NCBI RefSeq assembly: GCF_000364225.2
Contig: NZ_AQFT02000001.1
Coordinates: 5,576,001 to 5,640,000 of the forward strand
Direction of reading: 5' to 3'
Length of the DNA: 64,000 nucleotides
DNA from: Eubacterium plexicaudatum ASF492
GTDB taxonomy: Bacteria; Bacillota; Clostridia; Lachnospirales; Lachnospiraceae
The notes under the pieces were generated by a model that searched no databases, was not told where the DNA came from, and worked only from the letters and a program-made list of their open reading frames with translations. This document shows, one piece after another, positions 29,553-39,410 of the stretch (position 1 is the stretch's first letter; the number at the start of each line of letters is the position of its first letter). Both the position numbers and the translations under genes were made by a program.

Positions 29553-30050
29553 ATGCAGAAAAAAATCCGACAAAAATTATTTTCATGCATCCTTTGTATC
29601 GTGCTGACTGTGGCTACGGCACTGGTTACAACAGGCTGCAATGGAGCAACCGGGAAACAGGATTCCCAGACCGGACAGACATCCGATACGAAAGTGGAGG
29701 AGGAACAAAAAAAAGATGCGGATGGTTCGTGGCCGGATGGCAGTGTGATTGGAGAAGGTGCCAGACAGTTTCGGTTAACGGTCACAGATGCCGAAGGGAG
29801 CGAAATCGAACTGGAAATCCATACGGATGAGGATACGGTTGGGGCCGCATTATCCGAACTTGGAGTCATAGCAGGAGACGAAGGTGAATATGGCCTGTAC
29901 GTAACGACGGTAAACGGAGTGAAAGCGGATTATGACAAGGACGGAATGTACTGGGCGTTGTATATTAACGATGCATATGCACAGACAGGCGTGGACAGTA
30001 CCGAGATTAAAGAAGGGGACAGCTATTGTTTTAAACTGGAAAAAGCATGA
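29553..30050 (+). CDS. DUF4430 (transcobalamin-like) lipoprotein
   Basis: A 165-residue lipoprotein. The start at 29553 follows AAAGGAG. The signal peptide ends with the lipobox VTTGC, cysteine near residue 29, then a flexible acidic linker. The C-terminal domain (about residues 75-165), with DEDTVGAALSELG, MYWALYINDAYAQTGVDS and DSYCFKLEKA, matches DUF4430, related to the C-terminal domain of animal transcobalamin. Under a cobalamin riboswitch and overlapping an S component gene by four bases, it is inferred to bind corrinoid at the cell surface. Confidence 0.8.
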   Translation: MQKKIRQKLFSCILCIVLTVATALVTTGCNGATGKQDSQTGQTSDTKVEEEQKKDADGSWPDGSVIGEGARQFRLTVTDAEGSEIELEIHTDEDTVGAALSELGVIAGDEGEYGLYVTTVNGVKADYDKDGMYWALYINDAYAQTGVDSTEIKEGDSYCFKLEKA

Positions 30051-30568
30051 GGCTTACAACACGGGAAATAACGATTTTTGCAATGCTGGGAGCAGTCATG
30101 TATGCGTCCAAAGTGATTCTGGAATTTGCTCCGAATATACATCTGTTAGGGGTGTTTACCATCTCATTTACGGTCGTTTATCGGAGGAAAGCACTGTATC
30201 CGATTTATATATACGTATTGTTAAACGGGCTTTTTTCAGGATTTTCAGCATGGTGGGTTCCTTATCTGTATATATGGACCGTGCTTTGGGGCGTAGTTAT
30301 GCTGCTTCCCAGAAAAATACCTGCCATAATCCGGCCGCTCGTATACATGATCGTGTGTGCCGTACACGGATTTTTATTCGGAACTTTGTATGCACCCGTA
30401 CAGGCGGTTTTGTTCGGACTGAGCTTTGAAGGTATGATTGCCTGGATTGCAGCAGGTCTGCCCTGGGATTTTTTACATGGAATCAGTAATTTTTTCTGCG
30501 GCATGCTGATTATGCCGATCATTACGGTGCTGCGGATGGCAGAACAACATGCGGAAAAAAGCGGATAA
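30047..30568 (+). CDS. ECF transporter S component, probably for a corrinoid
   Basis: A 173-residue membrane protein with about six hydrophobic segments, typical of substrate-binding S components that borrow a shared EcfAA'T energising module. Features include ITIFAMLGAVMYASKV near the N-terminus and the WWVPYLYIWTVLWG helix. Translation is coupled to the lipoprotein gene (ATGA overlap) and both are downstream of the cobalamin riboswitch, so vitamin B12 or a precursor such as cobinamide is the inferred substrate. The EcfAA'T genes are not in the window. Confidence 0.78.
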   Translation: MRLTTREITIFAMLGAVMYASKVILEFAPNIHLLGVFTISFTVVYRRKALYPIYIYVLLNGLFSGFSAWWVPYLYIWTVLWGVVMLLPRKIPAIIRPLVYMIVCAVHGFLFGTLYAPVQAVLFGLSFEGMIAWIAAGLPWDFLHGISNFFCGMLIMPIITVLRMAEQHAEKSG

Positions 30569-30570
30569 TA

Positions 30571-30620
30571 AATGTGCTGTCGCTCTGAGAACTACACAGA
30601 GCGACAGCACATTTTGTTTT
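30571..30620 (+). terminator. Strong terminator after the S component gene
   Basis: TGTGCTGTCGCTCT and AGAGCGACAGCACA are perfectly complementary and are followed by a T-rich tail. Confidence 0.9.
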
Positions 30621-30693
30621 AGAGTGTGTCTTAAAATTGCTTTCTGTCAACTGTGCGTCACAGTTGACAGGAATGAATTTTAAAACACACTCT
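30621..30693. repeat. Short hairpin element of the AGAGCGTG family
   Basis: A 73-base near-perfect palindrome: AGAGTGTGTCTTAAAATT at the left and its complement at the right, with a core GTCAACTGTG/CACAGTTGAC around a three-base loop. The GCTTTCTGTCAACTGTG arm recurs in complement in the element at 40170. It lies between convergent transcripts and overlaps the last bases of the MATE gene. Confidence 0.75.
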
Positions 30694-32070
30694 AAGATGA
30701 AGCAGGAATGCTTTCTGCCATATGCGCTTCTTTCGGAAAGTATTTTCGGTATGTGAATACAAACAGTATGACAGAGAGAAGGGTTGTTAAATAATCCGTA
30801 ATAGGCTGTGCCGCAGCCAGCATGGAAGCCGAATCAAATATGCTTCGGAATAAAAACAGTACCGGCAGGTAAATCAGACCCTGGCGGCTGATGGAAAGGA
30901 TGAGAGCCGGCAAAGCGGCACCTGTTGACTGAATGGCATTGACAAATACAAACATCAGACCGATAACCGGGCCGGAATAAATATAAATACGGGCAAATGA
31001 CATGCCGTAAGTAAAGGCGTCGGCATCTTCTAAAAACGCATGAACCAAAGGGTCCGCACCGCAGTAGCAGATTACGGTCATAACAGCGCTCATTCCGAAA
31101 GCCAGAATCAGTGAAAATTTCAAAACGGCCACATATCTTGTACGGTTAGCGGATCCGAAACAGTAACCTAAGATAGGCTGGATACCCGTTCCGAGGCCAA
31201 TCAGGAGCATTACGACAATCATATTGACTTTCATCGCAACGCCAAGTCCTGCGACGGCCATATCGCCGTAATGGGACATAATATTGTTTACGATAATGTT
31301 TGAAAGGCTCATTAAAATACTGTTGAGCGATGCCGGAATACCGATTGCGAGTACGCCTGCGGCGATACCGCCACCTGCGGCATAGTATTTTGGATGGATG
31401 GAAAGCATTGCTTTTTTGGAAAGCAGGTGGTGAATATAAAACAGAGCTGCAAATATATTGCCGAGTACGGTTGCGATGGCAGCGCCTGCGACATCCCATC
31501 CAAAACCAAGAATCATAATCGGATCGAAAACAATATTGATCAGATTACCTATGATCATACCCATCATAGCGACCTGTGCGTTGCCTTCCGCACGGATAAT
31601 ATTACTGAAACTGTTGCTGATAATCAAAAATGGAATTGCGGTTGAAACAATGCGCAGGTACTGGGAAGTATAGTCTACCGTATCCGGACTCGCTCCGATC
31701 GCCATGCTGACCGGTGTGGCAAAGATAAAAATGACGATCATCGAAAGAATACCGATGACCAGTCCGGTCCAAAAGCAAAAAGAAGAAGCATTTTGGCTTT
31801 TTGCGCATTTCCTTCTCCAATTGTTCTGGAGATGAGTGAAGTTCCGCCGATTCCAAAGAGCATACCGACAGCCATAAACAGCAGGAATGCCGGAGTGGCT
31901 ACGGATACGGCAGCTACCATATAGGCATTTTTTGTCTGACCGATAAAGAACGTGTCGGCCAGATTGTAAATCAGAACCATAATCATACTGACAATAGATG
32001 GAATCACATTGCTGATCACAGCTTTGGATACCGGTGCGTCACGAAATATTTCCGTTGTTTTATCTTTCAT
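30692..32070 (-). CDS. MATE-family efflux transporter, one frameshift
   Basis: Cation-coupled multidrug exporter of about 459 residues with 12 predicted membrane segments. The N-terminal part has SKAVISNVIPSIVSMIMVLIYNLADTFFIGQ, which is typical of MATE proteins, and GIGGTSLISRTIGEGN. One break at the A-run 31771-31774 (T-run in the gene) is repaired by one base. The ATG overlaps the end of marR by 11 bases, so the repressor and the pump are coupled. The stop lies in the end of the hairpin element at 30621-30693. Confidence 0.88.
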
Positions 32071-32550
32071 ATTTCAATTCTCCTTTTCCATATTTTTTTA
32101 TATTTTGCATCAGATCAGTGCAGGTTCCGAAATGCATCGGATTCCAGATTTGCATCAATGATCTGCAGCATTTTTCGAGATGGGCCAGATCATCGTCTGA
32201 CAGGCCGTGGAGCAGAATCTGATTGACAAGAGGTTCTTTTTCTTTGATAACCGCAAGGATCTGCTGTCCGTGTTCGGTCAGAGAGATCGTCTTGGAGCGG
32301 GCGTCCCGGGATTGATTTCTGACAATCAGTTCTTTTTCCTCCAGTATTTTAAGTACATGGATGGCGCTTGTATGTTTGACGCCAAAATGAGCGGAAATAC
32401 CGGTAAGCGTGTGGCGTTCCTGCGGAGTCTCGTTCAGAAAGGCCAGTACGTCATACTGGGTGATCGTGAGTCCGTATTTTTTCAGCGCCAGGTTAAAATT
32501 AGTGGCAAGCTGGTTATGAATTTTTTAAAGTAGCGTTTGAGTTCACGCAT
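32060..32550 (-). CDS. MarR-family transcriptional regulator, one frameshift
   Basis: A winged-helix repressor of about 163 residues. From the ATG at 32550 (MRELKRYFKK) the frame breaks at the run 32521-32526; one added A gives IHNQLATNFNLALKKYGLTITQYDVLAFL, then GVKHTSAIHVLKILEEKELIVR, the DNA-binding part, and RDARSKTISLTEHG, the wing. It precedes and overlaps the MATE gene. A 22-base perfect palindrome overlaps its own promoter, so it probably represses the marR-MATE transcript and is released by a toxic compound. Confidence 0.85.
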
Positions 32551-32567
32551 TGGTCCGGCTCCTCTCA

Positions 32568-32613
32568 AATATGTAGCATGCTACATATTAAAACAAAAAC
32601 AGGAAATTGTCAA
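32568..32613 (-). promoter_or_regulatory. marR promoter with overlapping palindromic operator
   Basis: On the minus strand, TTGACA (32608-32613), 17-base spacer and TAATAT (32585-32590). A 22-base perfect palindrome centred on GCATGC (32568-32589) covers the end of the -10 box and the start point, the expected place for MarR binding. Confidence 0.8.
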
Positions 32614-32656
32614 TAAAAAATTCAAAAAAGTTTTTATATGGGATTGCGTTCTCCTA

Positions 32657-32685
32657 TTGACAGATTCGTTCCGATGGTATATGAT
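32657..32685 (+). promoter_or_regulatory. Promoter of the ABC exporter leader
   Basis: Perfect TTGACA (32657-32662), 17-base spacer, TATGAT (32680-32685). It lies about 380 bases before the first ABC gene, leaving a long leader. Confidence 0.75.
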
Positions 32686-32724
32686 AGCTTCATCTTAAAC
32701 AGAAAAAAGCAGGAGAATCAATAT

Positions 32725-32781
32725 ATGTTACACTTTACAGTTATGGAGAATGATGCAAACCGAATAGTTGCAAAGGGATGA
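32725..32781 (+). CDS. Possible 18-residue leader peptide
   Basis: ATG behind GCAGGAG with good spacing, encoding MLHFTVMENDANRIVAKG then TGA. It starts about 35 bases after the promoter and lies upstream of an intrinsic terminator in front of the ABC exporter pair. This is the layout of the bmrB leader of Bacillus bmrCD, where stalled ribosomes in the leader allow read-through. If the AAAGGG run is short by one base, the peptide would extend to about 37 residues. Expression is not proven. Confidence 0.5.
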   Translation: MLHFTVMENDANRIVAKG

Positions 32782-32971
32782 TCCGATCAGACAGTGTGCA
32801 GGATTGGGACATCCTTTTATCAGCAGTGTATTGCTGATACGTCTGCCCTGCAAAGTGCTGAACATATCTGCTTATATTATGTAATCCGAGGAAAAGCATG
32901 GCTGTATGGTCATGTTATTTTTTTACGTTTTTCCATAATGCGGCATTAGAATTACGGAACCGGTTCGAAAG

Positions 32972-33014
32972 ACCATGCAGTAGTTGCTTTGAGGGCAGTA
33001 TCGCATGGTTTTTT
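32972..33014 (+). terminator. Terminator in the leader of the ABC exporter operon
   Basis: ACCATGC (32972-32978) pairs with GCATGGT (33003-33009) and T6 follows. Upstream GCATGG (32896-32901) and ATGGTC (32906-32911) can pair with the same left arm, which would prevent the terminator, so an attenuator is plausible. Confidence 0.65.
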
Positions 33015-33063
33015 ATTATGGGAAAGCGAACGTTCTTCTGCGTTGGGTAAAGGAGGAGGAAAG

Positions 33064-34809
33064 ATGAGAAGAATACGAACTTATATTCTGCAAAACCGGT
33101 ATGTGTATTTGTTTGCCATCGGCTGTATGGTTTGCGCGATCTTGCTGGACATGTTATATCCGAAAATTACGCAGAGCATTGTGGATGATGTAATACTGGA
33201 AGGCAGACAGCAGCTGCTTGCCGGATTGCTGGCAGGTATCGTGGTTGTCGGAATCGGACGCAGCGTGTGCGGTTATTTAAAAGAATATCTGTTTGACAGA
33301 TTATGTTCGAAAATTGCTTCGCAGCTGCGCAAAGACTTGTTTGGGCATATGCAGACGCTGTCTGCGCGGTATTTTGATCATGCAAATACCGGAGAGCTGA
33401 TGGCAAGGGTCAAGGATGATGTGGACAGAATCTGGAATGCCCTTGGATTTGTCGGAATGCTGACGATTGAAGTTACGATTCATGTGACACTCGTATTGTA
33501 CTGCATGTTTAAGCTGAGTCCGCAGCTGGCGCTTGTGCCGATGGCAGCTATGGCAGTCTGCGGCGTTACGGCGGTTGTTATGGAGCGCAGGCTGGATGCG
33601 GTATATGAAGAAATCAGCGAAGAAAATGCGGCGTTGACGACGGTCGCCGAAGAAAATCTGGCAGGAGTGCGTACGGTAAAAGCATTTGCAAGAGAGCGGT
33701 ATGAGATCAAAAAATTTTTGTCACATAATAAAAAATATTATGAGCTGAATATTACGCAGTCCAAAATTCTGGTGCGGTTTTATCCGTATTTTCAGTTTGT
33801 CGGAAAAGCATTGCCGGTATTTATGGCAGTGCTGGGAGGCAGTTTTGTAATGCGCCGGAAGCTGTCGCTTGGTGCACTTGTGGCATTGATTGAATACAGC
33901 CGCAACTGTACGTGGCCGATGGAAATGATGGGCTGGCTGACGAATGACCTTTCGGCGGCGGCCGCATCGTATAAAAAGCTTAAGAAAATTTTTGATCGGA
34001 ACGCAGATATTACGGACAGGGAGGATGCTGCGGTATTGGATACGGTCAGGGGAGAAGTGGCGTTTGAGCATGTATCTTTTGGAGCGGACGGGAAGCAGAT
34101 ATTAACAGATATTGATTTTAAAATTCCTGCCGGCCATACGCTTGGCATTATGGGGGCAACCGGTTCCGGAAAATCGTCTCTGATTTCGCTGTTGCAGCGT
34201 TTTTATGATGTGGATGCAGGAACCGTGCGTCTGGACGGAGTAGACGTACGAAATCTGACGCTGCAGCAGCTGCGCGGCAGTATCAATGTCGTATTGCAGG
34301 ATGTGTTTTTGTTTTCGGATACGATCGAAGAAAATATTAAGATGGGAAAGCGAAATGAGCTTGCCATGAAGGAAGTGCGCAGGGCGGCACGGGATGCACA
34401 GGCCAGCGGCTTTATCGAAGAAATGGACGAACAGTACCGGACGGTTATTGGAGAACGCGGTGTCGGTCTGTCCGGAGGGCAAAAGCAGCGCATCAGTATT
34501 GCAAGGGCGTTATCCAAGCAAAGTCCGGTTCTGGTTATGGACGATTCGACGTCCGCACTGGATATGGAGACGGAGTATGAGATACAGAAAATGCTGCATC
34601 TGCTGGAGCATACGACAAAGATTATTATCGCGCACCGTATTTCCGCAGTCTGTCATGCAGATGAGATTATATATCTGGAAAACGGCTGTATTGCGGAGCG
34701 GGGGACACATCGGCAGCTGATGGAAAGGCATGGATTGTATTATCAGACATTTCAGGCGCAGTATGGGGAATTTACGCAGCTGCAGAAAGGAGATTGTTAT
34801 GGCAGTTAA
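33064..34809 (+). CDS. ABC exporter half-transporter, BmrC/YheI-like
   Basis: A 581-residue protein: six-helix membrane domain (1-310) and ATPase domain. The start at 33064 follows AGGAGGAGG; the frame is open further upstream. Motifs: Walker A GATGSGKSS, LSGGQKQR and Walker B VLVMDDSTSALD, where the catalytic glutamate is replaced by aspartate, the sign of the degenerate-site subunit in heterodimeric exporters. The partner gene overlaps the end of this one by 11 bases. Drug or peptide export is likely; the substrate is unknown. Confidence 0.88.
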   Translation: MRRIRTYILQNRYVYLFAIGCMVCAILLDMLYPKITQSIVDDVILEGRQQLLAGLLAGIVVVGIGRSVCGYLKEYLFDRLCSKIASQLRKDLFGHMQTLSARYFDHANTGELMARVKDDVDRIWNALGFVGMLTIEVTIHVTLVLYCMFKLSPQLALVPMAAMAVCGVTAVVMERRLDAVYEEISEENAALTTVAEENLAGVRTVKAFARERYEIKKFLSHNKKYYELNITQSKILVRFYPYFQFVGKALPVFMAVLGGSFVMRRKLSLGALVALIEYSRNCTWPMEMMGWLTNDLSAAAASYKKLKKIFDRNADITDREDAAVLDTVRGEVAFEHVSFGADGKQILTDIDFKIPAGHTLGIMGATGSGKSSLISLLQRFYDVDAGTVRLDGVDVRNLTLQQLRGSINVVLQDVFLFSDTIEENIKMGKRNELAMKEVRRAARDAQASGFIEEMDEQYRTVIGERGVGLSGGQKQRISIARALSKQSPVLVMDDSTSALDMETEYEIQKMLHLLEHTTKIIIAHRISAVCHADEIIYLENGCIAERGTHRQLMERHGLYYQTFQAQYGEFTQLQKGDCYGS

Positions 34810-36589
34810 TTCTTATCGGGACGATGAGCAGATGGATCATACAAGCAGGAAAAAATAATACGCCGCCTGCTTGGCTATTTATTTGCATTTAAAGGTGCCG
34901 TTCTGGGAGTTATGGTTCTGATGGCGGGAGCAATTGCGATATCGCTGCTGAATCCGCTGCTGATCGAAGAGGCACTGGACAATTATATTGCGAGGAGGGA
35001 TTTTGAAGGGCTTGTCAGGCTGGGAATACTTGCGCTGGCATTGAATCTGGTCTATATCGTGCTTGTAAAAATCCGGATGTATGAGATGTCGGTTGTGTCC
35101 AATAAGATACTTTTAAGAATCCGCCAGGATTTGTACGAACATATTCAGACGCTGTCGTTTTCTTTTTTCGACAGCAGACCGACCGGAAAAATACTGGCAC
35201 GGATTATCGGGGATGTAAATGCGCTGAAAGATGTATTTGTGAATGCGGTTACAACACTTATTCCGGAGTTTGTCACCGTGGCAGGCGTGGTAGTGATTAT
35301 GGTTGCCAAAGACTGGCGGCTGGCGGCGGCATCGCTGAGCACGCTTCCGATTATGGCGGCAGGTGTATGGATGGTGCAGAAAGCGTCGCACAGGCGCTGG
35401 CAGATTTACCGTAAAAAATCATCCAATTTAAACGCGTATGTGCATGAAGATCTTGCGGGAATGCGGGTCGTGCAGAGCTTTCAGGCACAGGATGAGATGA
35501 ATGAGATATTCTCAAAGCTGACGGATGAACACAGAGATTCGTTTCAGGATGCCTGCAGGTATGCGGACTTATTTGGCCCGGTTGTAGATTTTTGCTGGGG
35601 CATCGGAGCGATGATGCTGTATCTGGTCGGCGTCCGTGTGCTTGGCATCGGGCAGGCGTCCGTCGGTCTGCTCGTAGCGTTTGGAAGTTATATTAATATG
35701 TTCTGGAATCCGATTTTAAATCTCAGTAGTTTTTACAACAACCTGATCACCAATCTGACAGCTGCGGAACGGATTTTGACATTTTGGATACACAACCGGA
35801 TATTACGGACCGGGAGGGTGTCAAAGAACTGCCGCCGATTCAAGGAAGTGTGGAATTTTCTCATGTCAGTTTTACGTATGACAAAGGAACGCCGGCGGAG
35901 ACAAAAGTATTATCAGACGTCAGCTTTCAGGTGCGTCCGGGTGAGACGATTGCGCTGGTCGGACCTACGGGAGCCGGAAAGACAACGATTGTCAATCTGA
36001 TCAGTCGGTTTTATGATATCGAAGAAGGGGTCATATACGTAGACGGTCATAATCTGACGCAGGTGTCTATAGAGAGCTTTCGCAGGCAGATGGGCGTAAT
36101 GACGCAGGACAATTTTATTTTCCACGGTACGATACGGGACAATATTCTGTATGGAAAGCCAGATGCAACGGAAGAAGAGATGCTTGCGGCGTCAAAAGCG
36201 GTCCATGCGCATGCATTTATTATGGAGATGGAACATGGCTATGATACCGAATTAAAGGAACAGGGAGCCGGACTTTCGATCGGACAACGGCAGCTGATTG
36301 CGTTTGCACGTACCATGGTATCCATGCCGAAGATACTTATTTTGGACGAAGCGACTTCCAGCATTGATACGCATACGGAACTGCTCGTACAGGAAGGAAT
36401 TGAGGCATTGCTTGCGGGAAGGACCAGTTTTGTCATTGCGCATCGGTTGTCTACGATTCAGAATGCGGACCGGATTTTTGTCATTGATAACGGCGGGATT
36501 ATGGAGCAGGGAAGCCCGAAGGAGCTGATGAAAAAAAGGGAGCTTATTACAGGCTGTATATGGCGCAGTTTGCCGGAATTGCGCAATGA
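34799..36589 (+). CDS. ABC exporter half-transporter, BmrD/YheH-like, three frameshifts
   Basis: Second subunit of the heterodimer, about 597 residues. From the ATG at 34799 the frame breaks at runs 34850-34855 (A), 35774-35777 (T) and 36531-36537 (A); one base at each restores it, and the protein then ends YRLYMAQFAGIAQ at 36589. Membrane domain residues about 20-320; Walker A GPTGAGKTT, signature LSIGQRQL and Walker B ILILDEATSSID with the normal catalytic glutamate. The apparent fusion with the following CsoR ORF is an artefact of the third break. Confidence 0.87.
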
Positions 36590-36599
36590 TAAAAAACAC

Positions 36600-36628
36600 T
36601 TGCAATATACCCTTAGGGGGTATATAAT
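36600..36628 (+). promoter_or_regulatory. Promoter with CsoR operator in the spacer
   Basis: TTGCAA (36600-36605), exactly 17 bases, TATAAT (36623-36628). The spacer is the near-palindrome TATACCCTTAGGGGGTA, which fits the copper operator of Firmicute CsoR (TACCC...GGGGTA). CsoR bound here would cover both polymerase contacts. Confidence 0.85.
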
Positions 36629-36689
36629 AATTATGAAAAAAAGAATCCGGTATAAAAATACGGGATACATGCAAAATAAGGAAAAGCTT

Positions 36690-37028
36690 ATGTCAGAAAA
36701 GAAAATTCAGGAAACAAAAGCCGCATGCTGCGGTCCACATACGGATACCGGAAAAGTAAAAGAACGTACGAAACAGGAATACAAAGACCTGATACACCGA
36801 TTGAACCGGATTGAGGGACAGGTACGAGGCATCCGGGGTATGGTGGAAAAGGATGCATATTGTACTGACATTCTTGTACAGGTAGCAGCGGTAAATGCAG
36901 CGCTGAACAGTTTTAACAAAGTATTGCTTGCCAATCATATTAAAACGTGTGTAACAAGAGATATCCGGGATGGAAAAGAAGATACGGTAGACGAGCTGGT
37001 GGCGGTACTTCAGAAGTTAATGAAGTAG
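36690..37028 (+). CDS. csoR: Copper-sensing transcriptional repressor CsoR
   Basis: A 112-residue all-helical repressor that leaves DNA when it binds Cu(I). The start at 36690 follows AAGGAAAAG. The Cu ligands are visible: Cys in AYCTDIL, then His and Cys in ANHIKTCV. LNRIEGQVRGIRGM is the DNA-binding helix signature. An extra N-terminal CCGPHTDT stretch could also bind metal. Its operator fills its own promoter spacer, and copA follows 49 bases downstream, so it autoregulates the copper operon. Confidence 0.92.
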   Translation: MSEKKIQETKAACCGPHTDTGKVKERTKQEYKDLIHRLNRIEGQVRGIRGMVEKDAYCTDILVQVAAVNAALNSFNKVLLANHIKTCVTRDIRDGKEDTVDELVAVLQKLMK

Positions 37029-37077
37029 ATGAAAGACAGCAAACGGTGAACATCATGTAAAGGAGGCGGTTATTTAT

Positions 37078-39367
37078 ATGGAACGGTATACGGTGACAGG
37101 AATGAGCTGCGCAGCCTGCAGTGCACGCGTGGAAAAAGCGGTGTCAAAAGTGCCGGGTGTAACGTCCTGCTCGGTCAGCCTGCTGACCAATTCCATGGGA
37201 GTGGAGGGGACGGCGGATACAGGGGCAGTGATTCATGCGGTAGAGGAAGCCGGTTATGGAGCGGCACAGGAAAATGCAGCTGCATCCGTGCAGAGCACAT
37301 CGGCAGCGCAGGGCGAAGAAATGCTGGCAGATCATGAGACACCGGTATTGAAAAAACGACTGTATGCTTCTCTCGGATTTCTGATCGTGCTGATGTATGT
37401 TTCCATGGGGCATATGATGTGGAACTGGCCGGTTCCGGCATTTTTAAGTAAAAATCATGTGGCTATGGGGTTGATACAGCTGCTGCTAACCGTTATAATT
37501 ATGGTGGTGAACCAAAAATTTTTATCAGCGGTTTTAAAAGTCTGTGGCATAAGGCACCCAATATGGATACGTTAGTGGCGCTTGGTTCCGCGGCAGCGTT
37601 TGTTTACAGTACGTACGCGCTGTTTGCTATGACCGATGCGCAGATGCGTGGAAATATGGATGGCGTAATGGCCTATATGCATGAGTTCTATTTGAGTCGG
37701 CGGCGATGATTTTAACGCTGATTACCGTAGGCAAAATGCTGGAAGCCCGTTCCAAAGGAAAGACAACCGATGCATTAAAAGGACTGATGAAGCTTGCGCC
37801 GAAGACGGCGACTTTAATAAAAAACGGGTCGGAAGTACAGGTTTCGATAGATCAGGTGCAAAAAGGGGATATATTTGTCGTTCGTCCGGGAGAAAATATT
37901 CCGGTAGACGGCGTGATACTGGAAGGCAGCAGTGCCGTAAATGAAGCGGCGCTGACAGGAGAAAGCATTCCCGTAGACAAAGCACAGAAAGATGCGGTAT
38001 CTGCGGCGACGGTCAATCAGTCCGGCTTTTTAAAGTGTGAGGCAGTCAGAGTCGGTGAAGATACGACATTGTCACAGATTATCCGTATGGTCAGTGATGC
38101 GGCAGCAACAAAGGCGCCGATTGCAAAAGTGGCAGACCGGGTATCCGGGGTGTTTGTTCCGGTTGTTATAACAATTGCGGTTGTTACGGTTCTGATCTGG
38201 CTGTTCGCAGGAGAAAGTATCGGTTTTGCTCTTGCAAGAGGCATTTCGGTGCTTGTGATCAGCTGTCCCTGTGCATTGGGGCTGGCGACTCCGGTTGCGA
38301 TTATGGTCGGCAACGGTGTAGGTGCAAAAAGCGGAATTATGTTTAAAACTGCCGTTTCTCTGGAAGAGACAGGCAGAACGGAAATTGTTGCGCTGGATAA
38401 AACCGGAACGATTACAAACGGTACGCCAAAAGTTACGGATATAGTATGTGCGGATGGTGTTGCAGAGCAGGAACTGCTTTTTCTGGCTAATGCGCTGGAG
38501 CAGAAAAGCGAACATCCGCTGGCCGGGGCCGTACGGGAATATGCAGACGAACAGGGAATCACAGCAGGAGAAGTTACGGCGTTTGAAGCGCTGCCGGGTA
38601 ACGGACTGACAGCTGTGTACGAAGGAGCCGGGCTGGCCGGCGGCAATGGCAAATTTATCGGCAGCCATGCGAATATACCGCCGCAGCTGCTGCAGCAATC
38701 CGAGGAGCTTGCAGCAGAAGGAAAGACACCACTGTTTTTGCAAAAGACGGAAAGGCGCTTGGCATGATTGCGGTAGCGGATGTGATCAAGGAAGACAGTC
38801 CGCAGGCCATACGTGAGCTGCAAATATGGGCATTCGTGTCGTTATGCTGACAGGCGATCATGAACGGACTGCAAGAGCGATTGGCAGACAGGCAGGTGTA
38901 GATGAAGTAATAGCAGGTGTGCTGCCGGACGGCAAGGAAAGTGTCATCCGTTCTTTGAAGCAGCAGGGACGAACAGCTATGGTCGGGGATGGTATGAACG
39001 ATGCACCGGCGCTTACAAGAGCGGATATCGGCATTGCGATTGGTGCGGGGACCGATATTGCGATAGATGCTGCGGATGTCGTATTAATGAAAAGCAGTCT
39101 GCGTGACGTTCCGGCGGCAATCAGGCTGAGCCGCGCGACGCTGCGCAATATTCACGAAAATCTGTTCTGGGCATTTATTTATAATGTCATCGGTATTCCT
39201 CTGGCGGCAGGGGTGTGGATACCGTTGTTTCACTGGCAGCTGAATCCGATGTTTGGTGCGGCTGCGATGAGCCTGTCCAGTTTTTGTGTCGTAACAAATG
39301 CACTGCGTCTGAACCTTGTGTCTGTTCATGACGCATCCAAAGATAAAAGAACAAAGAAGACCGGTAA
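37078..39367 (+). CDS. copA: Copper-exporting P-type ATPase, four or five frameshifts
   Basis: Exports Cu(I) across the membrane using ATP. One N-terminal heavy-metal domain (GMSCAACSARVEKA), eight helices with the CPC-type motif ISCPCALGLATPVA, phosphorylation motif ALDKTGTIT, HP motif SEHPLAGAV, GDGMNDAPAL. Breaks lie at 37519-37523, 37691-37693, 38735-38739 (all T) and 38822-38824 (A), each cured by one base. A fifth at 39345-39348 would place the stop at 39367; without it the frame runs on into copZ. Total about 760 residues. Confidence 0.88.
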
Positions 39368-39410
39368 AAGCCGGCAAAATAATGAAAACAGGAATCGGAA
39401 GGAGACATTA

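Noticed and set aside
35784..37028. A single ORF fusing the ABC exporter ATPase domain to CsoR
   Set aside because: One missing A at 36531-36537 shifts the ABC frame; with it restored, the ABC protein stops at 36589 and CsoR has its own promoter, operator and ribosome site.
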